NCBI RefSeq assembly: GCF_029852145.1
Contig: NC_079978.1
Coordinates: 9,045,058-9,109,057 of the forward strand
Origin: Microplitis mediator
Lineage: Eukaryota > Arthropoda > Insecta > Hymenoptera > Braconidae
Direction: 5' to 3'
DNA length: 64,000 nt
Shown: piece after piece, positions 38,594-49,599 of the stretch
How the letters are laid out: the number at the start of each line of letters is the position of its first letter
Numbering within the stretch: the stretch's first letter is position 1
The notes under the pieces: model-generated
What the model was told of the DNA's origin: nothing
The model's database searches: none
What the model saw: the letters and a program-made list of their open reading frames with translations, nothing else
Position numbers and translations under genes: made by a program

Positions 38594-39026
38594 ATACCAA
38601 AGATTCTTATTACGTTTAAGTTATCTATAATGAAAAAATAAATTTTTTAAATTAATCTCTCTTCACGTACAAATAAGAGAGTCTTATGCACCAAAATTTA
38701 TTTGTTTTCACAGCCAAGCTGTACGCTATCAAGATCATTGGTTATACGAATTCATTAATTAAAACTCAGTATTCAAATTCACTTTACTCTTTATACCATT
38801 CAGTGCAGCTCAAACTTTCTTTATGTTTTATCGTTATCTTAATACTTATGGAAGAGCATTCGAGCAAAAGTGCCTAAAATTTTATATCTAAATTGTCTTT
38901 AACGTTTATCCACTTACTTTTTTTTTAACATTTCTCGTCAATTGTTCATTTATAAAATTATCTATTTACATTAAAAAATGGATTCTTATTCTTATTTATG
39001 TAACTTATATAATTACATATAATGTA

Positions 39027-39067
39027 GACTATCACTAAAAAACAGCGCCTCTACTGAGGACTATCAC
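39027..39067 (-). repeat. 30-bp end fragment of the 255-bp repeat within a 9-bp direct repeat
   Basis: The sequence ACTAAAAAACAGCGCCTCTA continuing CTGAGGACT matches the end of the 255-bp repeat. The 9-mer GACTATCAC occurs on both sides (39027-39035 and 39059-39067). The inner 9-mer overlaps the TGA stop of the PIH1 gene. It could be a solo end remnant with a target duplication, although parts of the 9-mer also belong to the repeat end, so the duplication length is ambiguous. Confidence 0.65.
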
Positions 39068-41406
39068 GAAGGCACGATACCGATCTCACTCGTATCTGTG
39101 CAATCTTTAATCGCTATCTGAGCCGTTTCATTTGTCAATTCATCCTGCGTTGATGTCACATCGGATTTTCTCAATATTGTATACACTTGATAAACCTGTT
39201 CCTTATTTTTCTTAAAATTATTAGCTTGTCCATTAACTTTAGTTTCACGTTGTTTGCCATTGTCTTCAGATGTACCGGGATTTATTATCGATGCACTATT
39301 ATTACAATTATTTATGGTCTTTGAAATTTTATCATCACTTTCTATTTGTTTATCATTGTTAAAACCATTTCGCTCGGATTCAGAAACAAATGGTTGTTCA
39401 TTTTTTTTTTCAATCACTTTATTCTCTATATTACTTGGCTGTTCATTTTCAATTCCTACACCATTTTTAACAGTTTTACCATTTTTCAACAACGATTGAC
39501 TATCGTTAAATGATTTATTTCTTTTTAGTACCATTATTTTGGTATTGTTTTGTTTTTTATAATTATTTTCTTGTGTTATTTTATGATTTTCCATATCATT
39601 AAAAGTTTTAAATATTTCAGAATCATCACAAGTCTCAGTAATTCGCGGTTCATCTTCATCTAAATCAGTAACCTGAATTTGTTTTTTAATTTTGTTAGCT
39701 GCGTTTTCAAATTCTTCATCTGATTTATCTGTAAAAATTCCCGAATTTACAGCATCAGTATTTGAATTACAATTATCTCGTTGTAGCACTTTAACTGGGC
39801 TTTTATTTTTTACTGAATTTTCTTTAGGCCCATTGCTACCAGCATGTGTAGGTGAATTTTGTCTTTTATTAATATTATTTTTAGGTGGCATTGTATTATT
39901 TTGGGATGCAAGCGATCTTCTCCAATTGAATGATGAATTTATTTGTGGATCATAAAAAGGATCAATTGATTCATACGGAGGAACAGGAGCTGCATGAATA
40001 GGATTAGCTATTTGAATTTGTGGTTGCTGAGGTTGTTGCACTCTATGAACTTTCACACAAACACTCTTCTCTGGTAACCGCATAGATAAATAATAATGAT
40101 CATAATGCATTTGCGATCCTGGAGTAATGCTAGTATTTATAACAGGTGGAATACCACCAGGATTTGTTATCGTAGAGCAACCAAGACCACCGGCATTAGG
40201 ATGGATTTTAGGCCCGTTATGAGGCGATCCTATAGGTCGTGACAGTTGATATTGGTATTGTGGTGCTGGATAAGAGATAGGATGTTGTGGCGGAACTGGA
40301 GTATTAGACGAAACAGAAGAAGCTAAAAACTCTCTAGCTTCTCTAGAACCTATTTGATGTTCCATTCTTCTAACTCTATTGGCGTATTGCAATGACGTTG
40401 ACCAAGGTTGATAGATATGATCATTCTGAGCCATTGGTTGATTCTGAGTTTGACGAACGTAAGCCAAATCATAATTATCAGATGCCTTGGCAGGTCCACG
40501 ACTTGACATTGAGTAATTTAAATGATATTGAGGAGGTTGAAGTTGAATTTGTTGATGAGTCTCTTCACTATGATTCTGATGAATCTGCTGAACTTGATGC
40601 TGATGTTGCTGTGTTTGGGGTGGTGGAGGTCTATATTGTTGTTGATGTTGCTTCTTTTGTTGCTGTTTCTGTTGTTGCAATTGTTGTTGTTCTTGTTTCT
40701 GATCTTGCTCCGAATGTTGTGGATACTGCGGAACTGGTCTTTTAACGTCTTCATTGGCTGCATCATTTTGTACACGCGCTCTATCACTTTGTACAACCAT
40801 CCATATTTCTTTCAATTCACCAGTTATATCACGATCGTTTAGAATTTTATATTGTCTCATAAATTCTACTCCTGTATTCATTGCTTCGATAAAATTCAGA
40901 AGTAGTTCTATCAAAATAGATTGTTCCTGAAATAATATTATTAAATTTACATTAAAAAAATAAATAAATAAAAAATATTTATTCGATTGTTTAAAAATTA
41001 TAATTATAAATATAATTCAATTACCTTGAGGTCAGAAGCATTTTTGCCTTTTTGTCGTAGAACTTCTGGATTAGCCATAACAAAAAATACATTAACATCC
41101 GGTTTTTCTGTTCTCGGTGGATTTATTTTCATACCACCATAGAGTGGTAAACGTTCAAAAGGACAACTTCCCATTGCTATTTTATCCCATGACAAGACGT
41201 TTATATAACACGGATATCCTGATCCCTAAATATAAATTCGAGTACATTTCATAAAATATTGTTGATTTTATTATTTAATCTTATGTAAAAAATCAATTTT
41301 AAGTAGTTACCCTCAAAAAATCTTGTATACACATATGAGGTTGAGGAGGATTCTTAAAAAATCTCGTTCCCATACGCTTTGTCCTCGTCACAGTTCCTTC
41401 CGTCAT
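39064..41406 (-). CDS. PIH1-domain protein with long Q/N-rich tail
   Basis: Exons from the 5' end: 41406-41311, 41225-41025, 40926-39064; 719 residues, all introns phase 0. Residues about 20-160 form a PIH1 domain: PHMCIQDFLR, GYPCYINVLSWDKIA, LPLYGGMKINPP, FFVMANPEVLRQKG, then FIEAMNTGVEF. PIH1 proteins are HSP90 co-chaperone adaptors (R2TP complex, or assembly of dynein arms). Residues about 168-219 are Gln-rich, followed by a Pro/Tyr-rich and then Asn/Lys/Glu-rich disordered region of some 500 residues, much longer than vertebrate PIH1D1 (about 290). Which PIH1 subfamily is not settled. An acceptor TTTTTAATAG lies 4 bases before the ATG, so a 5' UTR intron is likely. The stop codon abuts a transposon-end fragment. 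Confidence 0.82.
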
Positions 41407-41888
41407 TGTTCTATTAAAAAGAAAATAATAAAAACATTTAAAATACAAAAAAAAAAATAATAACAATAATAATATGAGCAAATGCAAATAAACAACTCAC
41501 AATAATATGAGTATTTAACAGCAATAATTATCACTTGGAATAATTAATTGAACTACACAATAAATATTCAACAAAAAAACATTAATTGATTAAATAAATT
41601 ATCGTTTATATTTTAAATATATCAAATTAGTTACAATAATAAAACACATTGAAATATTGTTGTAAAATAAAAATAAGTGAAAGATTAAAATGAATTATAA
41701 TAATTGTTGATATTATTTTAAGGATTAAAAAATTAAAAAATGTTTACAAATTTTGATTGGTGACTGAGACTATTAAACATAACCACTTATATTATTAAGT
41801 ACGACAACATCCTTTAGATAAAATTATTGAGACAACACAACTGGTCAAATTATCAAGTAATATTCGACACTATATGTATAAATACATA

Positions 41889-41890
<2 letters not shown>

Positions 41891-41973
<83 letters not shown>
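41891..41973. repeat. (TA)n microsatellite
   Basis: About 83 bp of alternating TA. Frames of 71-81 codons over it are Tyr-Ile repeats and not genes. Confidence 0.95.
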
Positions 41974-41979
<6 letters not shown>

Positions 41980-42949
41980 GGATATAAGAATGGATCTTTT
42001 GTTAAACTTACACAATATAATAATAATACAACCAGTAGGAAAATAAAATCAAACGGGTGTGGGCCCAACTAAATACATTGTTGGTGAGTGTAAAATATAA
42101 AAAAACTTAAAGAAATAACGTTTTCTTTCAGTAAAACATGTCTGAAGAGATGTTAAAAATTCTCAATCTCTAATATCTTTTTCTCTGTTTATTATTTTTT
42201 TAGAGAATTCCAAAGAATAACTAATAAATGTTGCCTTGAATTAAGCTAGTGGCGTCCGCTTTAGAATTTTTATATAACTAAAAATTTAATTTTAATAAGC
42301 AAGTGGTGCTATCTTTTATTACAATGTAGAATCAATTTTCCTACAAACAAGTAATCTTCTTTATTATTTGTTAAATGTTAAATTTTCATTTTTTGACAGG
42401 TGGCACGACATGTTGTTTTTTAAAAATATTTTTTAATGTTTCAAAAACGATTTGACAAAATTTTGTATATATAATTACGAAGGGTAAAGAATCCGATAGT
42501 CTGCCTCCCTGTATATTTTATTAACAAAATTATTTCAAGACAGATTATTATTGATTTTTATATTGATTAGATAGATTTGTTAAAGAACTACTTATTTTAA
42601 ATCATTATTTAAATTGCACAAATTAAAACGGCTGAAAATTTACATATTTTTCAATAAGTTGTTTTAATAATAATTAGAAATATCAAAATGAAATTGAACT
42701 ATTCTAGAATTTTGAAGAAAATATTTTTAATGTTCCTGCGTTTTGCTGTTTGCACTATTAATTTTTTTTGTTTAATTATAAATGTAATGAATTAGAAAAA
42801 CTTTTAGTTAGAAATTCATTTTATTTTACTTTATTTACCACCAAATAAATTGGTGAAAGCGTACACACAAAATTTATGTATTTTAATCATAGAAGCAGCA
42901 ATAGAAATAATTTAAAAAATAAATTAAAATAAAATATGCTTCAAATTGT

Positions 42950-43050
42950 GGTGGGAGTCTAGTTGACCCTGAGGTTCTTCGTGGGTTCTTCTATTTTTCT
43001 GGCCATCAGTCGACGTTTACCTTTTCTATCTAACTGTTTCGTCGAATTAT
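42950..43050 (+). promoter_or_regulatory. 5' flank block of protease 1, duplicated upstream of protease 2
   Basis: GGTGGGAGTCTAGTTGACCC and, 50 bp later, CATCAGTCGACGTTTACC recur in similar order at 45870-45975 (GGTGGGAGAGTAGTTGACCC; GTCAGTCGACTTTCG). Each block lies roughly 80-200 bp before the respective ATG. Retention suggests either that the duplication included the promoter or that the block is regulatory; no specific factor site is claimed. Confidence 0.45.
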
Positions 43051-43123
43051 TTGAAAATATTTATATTAAAAAATTAAAATATATTTGATCAACATTTATT
43101 GTAAAAAAAGAAAAATAAAGAAA

Positions 43124-45517
43124 ATGTATAAAAAATTTCTTTATATATTTCACTGCATGTTTATGATTTTAATCATAAACAAATCTAACGCTCGTAAGTT
43201 ACATTTTCTATTCATAAAAAATTAATGTTATTATTTTTAAATAGTTTAAAATTTTAAAAGAAAAAAAAACTAATAAAGAAACGATAATATTAGAAAAATA
43301 AATATTGCTAAAAAACGAAAATAAAAAAAAACATATAATATACGTTGACCCCCCCTTTTATCAAGCTTGCATCCGGAGAAACAGTAGTAAAAGAAAATGA
43401 ATAAATGAAACACGGAAAGAAATGATTGACAGTAATTGTAGTTCAACTTCTAATTATTTATGATATGTTCAATAACTAATGTCGTTTCAATCAGTAAAAT
43501 TATGATTTTAATGTTTAAACTGCTATAATTAACAGTTAATCGTTGAAATATACTGCTTGACTATTTAAAATTACTACTTAAACCTTAAAAAACTACAAGA
43601 CACTTGTCAAAAAAATGCATCTGTTATTAATTTCTTACGTTCTACTCCATAATATTTGCTGAGATTCGGTCTAGGCACGCTGTTGACGAGAATCTCAGTA
43701 ATATTTACTAATATTTTTTTCCGTGAAACTAATAAAGAAAAACTGTGGCTTTAAATATAAATAATCAGATATACTTTGAATAGAATATTATAATTTCGAA
43801 ATTTGACTGTTAATCTTTGAACTATATTTATAAGTATCTATCACAGTGTTTACTTTAATTCAGCGTTATCTAATTTTTTTTTAAGTTGAATGTTTCCGGC
43901 TTCTGTCGTCTTTTTTTTTTAAGGTGATAAATAAGACGTGAATTATCACAAAATAGAAATTATGTTCTACTTTTTTTTTTGACTAGAAAGAAAACATAAA
44001 CATATTTATACGAACATTAAAAACAAAGTAGCGTTTAGTAGACAAATATTAACACTGGGCTAGTATAGTGAAATCTTATAAACGATATTTTAAGTCTTCT
44101 TAATAGATATCTTTTTATTTATACACATCAAATAATAAATTAATATCAATCTTCACAAGGTCAAGCAGACTATTTAAGTTATTGGTCCAGTCACAATTAT
44201 TTAAATAGAAAACTATTACGAAATATTTGAATGCTCCTCACTCATTTAAATTCAAAATTTTTATAATGAGGTATTTTTAATACTACGTATAGAGATATCA
44301 TTTATAATCTGTTTGTTATAGAAAATTCACAAGAAAATAGCTGTTTCACAAGCGATTATCAAAGAGGCGAATGTATCAATATTCGTGAATGTCCAGACAT
44401 AGTGGCTCTTCTTCAAGTTAAACCCAAAACTCCGGAAATTTTTAAAACTCTCAGAAACTCTCAGTGTGGTTTTGATGGTCGATATCCTAAAGTTTGTTGT
44501 GCTCTTCAATATCAAGCATGGACGCCACCGATAACAAGAGTGATATCTACAACGGAAGCTTACAATCGCAATAGTGAAAATACAAATCTTAATTCACTTT
44601 TCAATCAACTTCCTTCTGACTGCGGTCGTGACCTTTCCGTGAGAATTATTGGAGGTGAACGTACTAGTCTTGATGAATTTCCGTGGATGGCTTTACTAGA
44701 ATATGAGAAACGTAAGTACTTGAATAAAATTACTTTTAGACGTAACTATAAGTATTAACTGATAAAATTTATTATTTATTTAGCAACTGGAAGAAAAACC
44801 GGATGTGGTGGTGTATTAATAAGCGATCGGTATGTCTTAACAGCAGCTCACTGCGTGAATCCAGAAGATTTACCAAAATCTTGGCGTCTTTCAAGAGTAA
44901 TATTGGGTGAATATGATACATCAACAAATCCTGATTGTATCTCAGACGGTATCGACAGTCAAATTTGTGCTCCACCAACAGTAGCTGTTGACATAGAAGA
45001 GCAAATACCACACGAAGAATACAGATCAGCATCACGGTCCAGAGATCGAAAACATGACATAGCTTTACTTCGATTATCTTCACCAATTAAATTCACTGAT
45101 TACATTAAGCCAATTTGTTTACCAAACAATTCAAATATTACCCACAGACTATGGGTTGCAGGATGGGGTGCAACCGAAAATAAATCTCACTCTAACATAA
45201 AATTAAAACTCTCAGTTCCTCTTGCTGATCGAAAAGACTGTGAAGCGCGGTATGGAAGATCAGCAATATCTCTTGTAAACAGTCAAATCTGCGCAGGAGG
45301 TCAAGCGGGAAAAGATTCATGTAAAGGTGATTCTGGTGGACCCCTTATGTCTGTTGAAAGATCTGCTGATGGCACCGGAAGATGGACTGCCACTGGTGTT
45401 GTTTCTTTTGGACCTTATCCTTGTGGTATGCCAGGTTGGCCAGGTGTATATACTAAAGTTGCTGATTATTCTGAATGGATAATACGTAATATAGTACCTG
45501 GACCGAAAGCTTTATAG
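43124..45517 (+). CDS. CLIP-domain serine protease 1 (easter/CLIP-B-like)
   Basis: Exons 43124-43193, 44322-44711, 44784-45517; 397 residues. A 23-residue hydrophobic signal peptide is encoded by exon 1. A CLIP domain follows (ENSCFTSDYQRGECINIREC, then QCGF and KVCC), with six Cys in the usual order. After a Pro/Asn/Thr linker, DCGRDLSVR|IIGGE marks the activation cleavage after Arg. Triad: His in LTAAHC, Asp in KHDIALL, Ser in CKGDSGGP; Asp six residues before the Ser predicts trypsin-like specificity. The NPDC..ICAPP insertion is typical of easter-like CLIP-B enzymes. Such secreted zymogens act in Toll or prophenoloxidase cascades, and some wasps use relatives in venom; the role here is not determined. 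Paralogue of the next gene. Confidence 0.95.
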
Positions 45518-45869
45518 AAATAACTATCTGTAAAAAAATTATAATTCAAATATACGTTAATAATTTTATAAATTATCAATCTTCAATAAATTTTATTATA
45601 ACGATAAATATCTTTTTGTTGTATAATATTTAATTAAATATTAAGGCTACACATCTTTAAATTTGCTAAACTAATTAAATTCTGAAAAATATTTCGTTGT
45701 ATGAATGATTAATTATCAGTACCGAAATACGAAGTAGTCATAAAATTACTCCGGATTTACACATTTATTATTCAAGTGGAAAATTGAAAAGCATGAGATT
45801 CATCAAGTGCGGTAGGATTTACCGTGGACGGAAAATCCTCATATTATTTAAGTTTAAGAACTTCTTGGA

Positions 45870-45975
45870 CCCATGGTGGGAGAGTAGTTGACCCTGGCTT
45901 CAGTTCCTCTATCTCTCTGGTAGTGACTATAACTCTGTCAGTCGACTTTCGCATGTCTCATCCGACGTCTCGTCA
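45870..45975 (+). promoter_or_regulatory. 5' flank block of protease 2, paralogous to 42950-43050
   Basis: Shares GGTGGGAG..TAGTTGACCC, CTCTGG and CAGTCGAC with the block upstream of protease 1, about 85-190 bp before the protease 2 start. A 71-codon frame over it is spurious. Confidence 0.45.
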
Positions 45976-46058
45976 AGATCATTCAAAATCATCATCAATT
46001 AAAATATATTACAACATTCAATCAACATTATTTACTTAAAACAAAAAATAAATATAAG

Positions 46059-48008
46059 ATGACTGAAAAATTATTTCTCTTCACATTTTATTTCTTGTTG
46101 ATATGTTTATTTATTAATAAATCCAGTGCGCGTAAGTTTTACTTTTGATAAATATCATTTATTATCATTTTTTTTTAACTTATTCATAGTAATCAATCAA
46201 TTATCATCAATTTTATCTCGTCATCAACTATCATATTGTTATACTGGGAACAAATTTTTTGATTATATATAATCACATGTGTATAAATTTTTATAATTAA
46301 TCATATTGTTATGAATAAAAGTGACTAATTTTAGAGAATAAATATAAAATAACGAACTTTAAATTAAACTTGAATTTTTTTTACATGTGTAAAAAATTAT
46401 GAATTTATAATCATTCAAAATAAAAAAACTTGTTTTAAGTTGACCGTAAACGCAGGTCAAATAAGATTATACTATTTCTTAATATATATTCAAAATCAAT
46501 TCTAGATATATATTAATATACTTATTAAGTGAAATAAATATTCGTAGTACTTTTATTCAAAATTTTTAATTAAATATGCTTTGAATTTGCATAACTAATG
46601 ATCGAATGAAGCATAAAAAAAATGTTTTTTTTTTTTTTATTTTTTTTATTTTCTTATGAATAAATCACTTCCTACAAGAAATAATCTCTTCCTTAGAAAA
46701 AAAAAAAAAAAAAAAAATAGATTCTACGAAATCTTACGCACTTTCGCCAATAAAATTTTCCTGTGGTTACAAACTTTCCTATGATACATATAAACCATTA
46801 ATTGCACTATCATTATTGTAATAGATAATAAATGAATTATTATAGAATTCTGGCAAGATAACGCATGTTATGGAAGAAACAATCAAGTGGGTCAATGTAT
46901 AAATATTCGACAATGTCCACCTCTATTAGACCTTTTGCGAATGTCATACGGATCTCCAGAAACCATTCAAGTCCTTAGAGATGCTCAGTGTGGTTTTGAA
47001 GGACGAGATCCAAAAGTTTGTTGTGTCCAAAATATCCCATTGCCAACACCACCACCAGCAACAACCGAATTTTACAATGTCAATAATGGAAATACTAGTA
47101 TTAATTCACGCAGTAACTTACTTCCTTCTATCTGTGGTCGAGATCTTTCAGTGAGAATTGTTGGTGGCGAACGTGCTTATCTTGACGAATTTCCATGGAT
47201 GGTTTTATTAGAATACCAAAAACGTAAATACTTATTTAAATTTTCAATAACAAATGTGTAAATATTTATAAATAATTTTTTTTTTATTGCATCAGCAAAC
47301 GGAAGAACAACCGCATGTGGAGGAGTATTAATAAGCAATAGATACGTTTTAACGGCAGCTCATTGTATAAAAGGAAAAGATTTACCTAAAACTTGGAGTC
47401 TTTTGGGCGTCAGATTGGGTGAACACAATACAGCGACAGATCCCGATTGTATTATGGAAGTAGATAATACTGAAATTTGTGCACCACCTGTAGTAACTGT
47501 CGGAGTTGAAGAACAAATAGCTCATGAAGATTATAAACCATCAGCGAGAGATCAACGAAATGATATTGCTTTATTGAGATTATCTTCACCCGTAGAATTT
47601 ACTGATTACATTAAACCAATTTGTTTACCGAACAATGGGAATTTACCTCAGCGACTGTGGGTTGCTGGTTGGGGTAAAACTGAAAGTAGAAGTGAATCTG
47701 ACGTTAAATTGAAACTTGTAATTCCTATTGCTGATCGACAAGACTGTGAAACGCGTTATGGAAATTCAGCAGTGTCTCTTTCAAACAGCCAAATTTGTGC
47801 TGGTGGACAACGTGGAAGAGACTCATGTAGAGGTGATTCCGGTGGTCCTCTTATGTCTGTTGAGAGAGCACCTGATGGCAGCGGAAAATGGACTGCCGTC
47901 GGTGTTGTTTCTTTCGGACCTTCTCCTTGTGGCATGCAAGGTTGGCCGGGTATTTACACTAAAGTTTCTGATTACACCGAATGGATTTTACGTAACATGA
48001 GACCTTAA
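46059..48008 (+). CDS. CLIP-domain serine protease 2 (easter/CLIP-B-like)
   Basis: Exons 46059-46131, 46846-47223, 47296-48008; 387 residues. It has the same intron positions and phases as protease 1 and very similar sequence, so it is a tandem duplicate. A 24-residue signal peptide ends exon 1; the CLIP domain has GQCINIRQCPPL, QCGFEG and KVCC. The activation site is ICGRDLSVR|IVGGE. Triad residues are in LTAAHC, RNDIALL and CRGDSGGP, with Asp at the trypsin specificity position (RDSC). The catalytic domain ends EWILRNMRP. Linker residues differ most from protease 1 (PTPPPATTEF). Likely an extracellular trypsin-like zymogen activated after Arg by an upstream protease. Confidence 0.95.
46622..46719. 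repeat. poly-T/poly-A low-complexity tract
   Basis: T-rich run at about 46624-46653 and an A run of about 22 at 46699-46720, in intron 1 of protease 2. Confidence 0.85.
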
Positions 48009-49599
48009 AATTAATCTCTTAAATACATGGAAAAAAATGAGCTATATAAATTGAGAAACGACAAGTAATATAATGATAAAGTGATCAGTAAATACTGTCA
48101 TTCTAAATAGTAATTCTTTAATATATAATTAAAACGTAAATAATTATAGGAAAAATATCAAAATTTATTGTCCATGCAGGAAAAATCAATATTTGAACTT
48201 TAAAAATCGTAACTTGAAAATTAAAAATTTATGACATGTATTATGAAATTTATTATTTAGAATGTTAAAATTCCCTGTATTGAAACCCAGGTTTCGGGTT
48301 GTAATTACAGAATAATTTTTAAAACTTAGTTTTTTCCGTGCAAATATTATGTAAGCAATTTAAAACCAACAATTATTTACCTAAATTCAATAAGTCTCAA
48401 CCCATAAAGTCATCGAAACTCGTAAATCATAATTAACATACTTTTATAATATATAACTTAAATGATACTTTATTTTGTGTATTTAAAAAATTATTTTGTT
48501 GATGACTTACATCATAATAAATAAAAGTATTTATCAGCTGTAATAATACATTTTATCAGCTGTCTTTTGATTAAATTTTTTTTAATGTATTAATTTTTAT
48601 ATTTATAGGGCAAATAAATAAATATATATAAAGTAATAGTCTAAATAATATCTAAATTGTTGATTATTGAAATAAATTGTCATTGATTAATGAACTTGTT
48701 ATAAATTTTTAAACATTACTGATAGCTGATGGTGGTTATTTATAAATGCTACGGGCTATCGCATTATCTACACTAGGTCATCTCAAATAATCTTTAGGTC
48801 ACTAGCAATTTGAACTCAACAAATATTTACTCATACTCTCGTATGTTCTTGTAAAAAAATAAAATACTATTTAACACTTTTCCATGCGTGATGTAATCCC
48901 ACACACAATGTGGGATTCCCGTGTGTTACTTAAAATTCTGACGTCAATGTTGCATTCTACTCAATTGTATTTATTTATGTTTATACTTATTCCTTGACTT
49001 TTCAATAATAAATTTATAAATATACGTATATTTATAAACAGAAAATATTAAATTTTATTTTGACATTTACAATTAAATGGAACCGATAACTGACCTTGAG
49101 AGTTTAAATAAAAATTAATTTTAATTGATACTAAATAAATGTAAAAGTATATGATTAAATTTTGCCAAGGACAAATCCAGATGGCAGTAGACCATCAAGT
49201 GCGCAAAAGTATCATCATCTAGCCAACGAGTTTTATTCGTCTATTCGTTCAAGAATTTCAGACACGAACACAAGTTTTTTAAATACATCAGATTGCGGTA
49301 CTCGTGAACGGATGACTTTTATTGCTTATTTGCTGTTTTTATAAAATAATGATCGTAAAATAAAAATATTTTTTTTTATCAGAGACTAATTTATATAGAA
49401 ATTAATTTATTTTTATAAAATTTAATTTTTAAATAGTACTTGTGGGTTTCAACTAAAAAAAAAAACCTATTTGGAAATCAACAAATGTTACTGAATTAAA
49501 TAAGTAAAGTTTTATTTTTTAATCAATATTGAATGATTTTATGCTTATTATATTCATTATAATTAATTATTATTACAGGTATATTTTATTAACTAAAAT
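48009..49599. other. intergenic between proteases 2 and 3
   Basis: AT-rich, mostly featureless. One patch, 49162-49344 (+), is less AT-rich and gives 60 codons (TNPDGSRPSSAQKYHHLANE and onward) after an AG; it could be a decayed exon, but no partner exon or homologue is recognised. Confidence 0.4.

Larger units (their letters stand above)
41407..43123. other. intergenic between PIH1 gene and CLIP protease 1
   Basis: Divergent promoters are expected at either end. Contains an AT microsatellite (41891-41973) and, close to the protease start, a block shared with the region upstream of protease 2. No further gene seen. Confidence 0.5.

Noticed and set aside
40392..40842. Plus-strand frames of 106 and 117 codons opposite the PIH1 gene
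   Set aside because: They are the mirror of the Gln-rich region (Leu- and Val-rich on the other strand) and show no independent homology.
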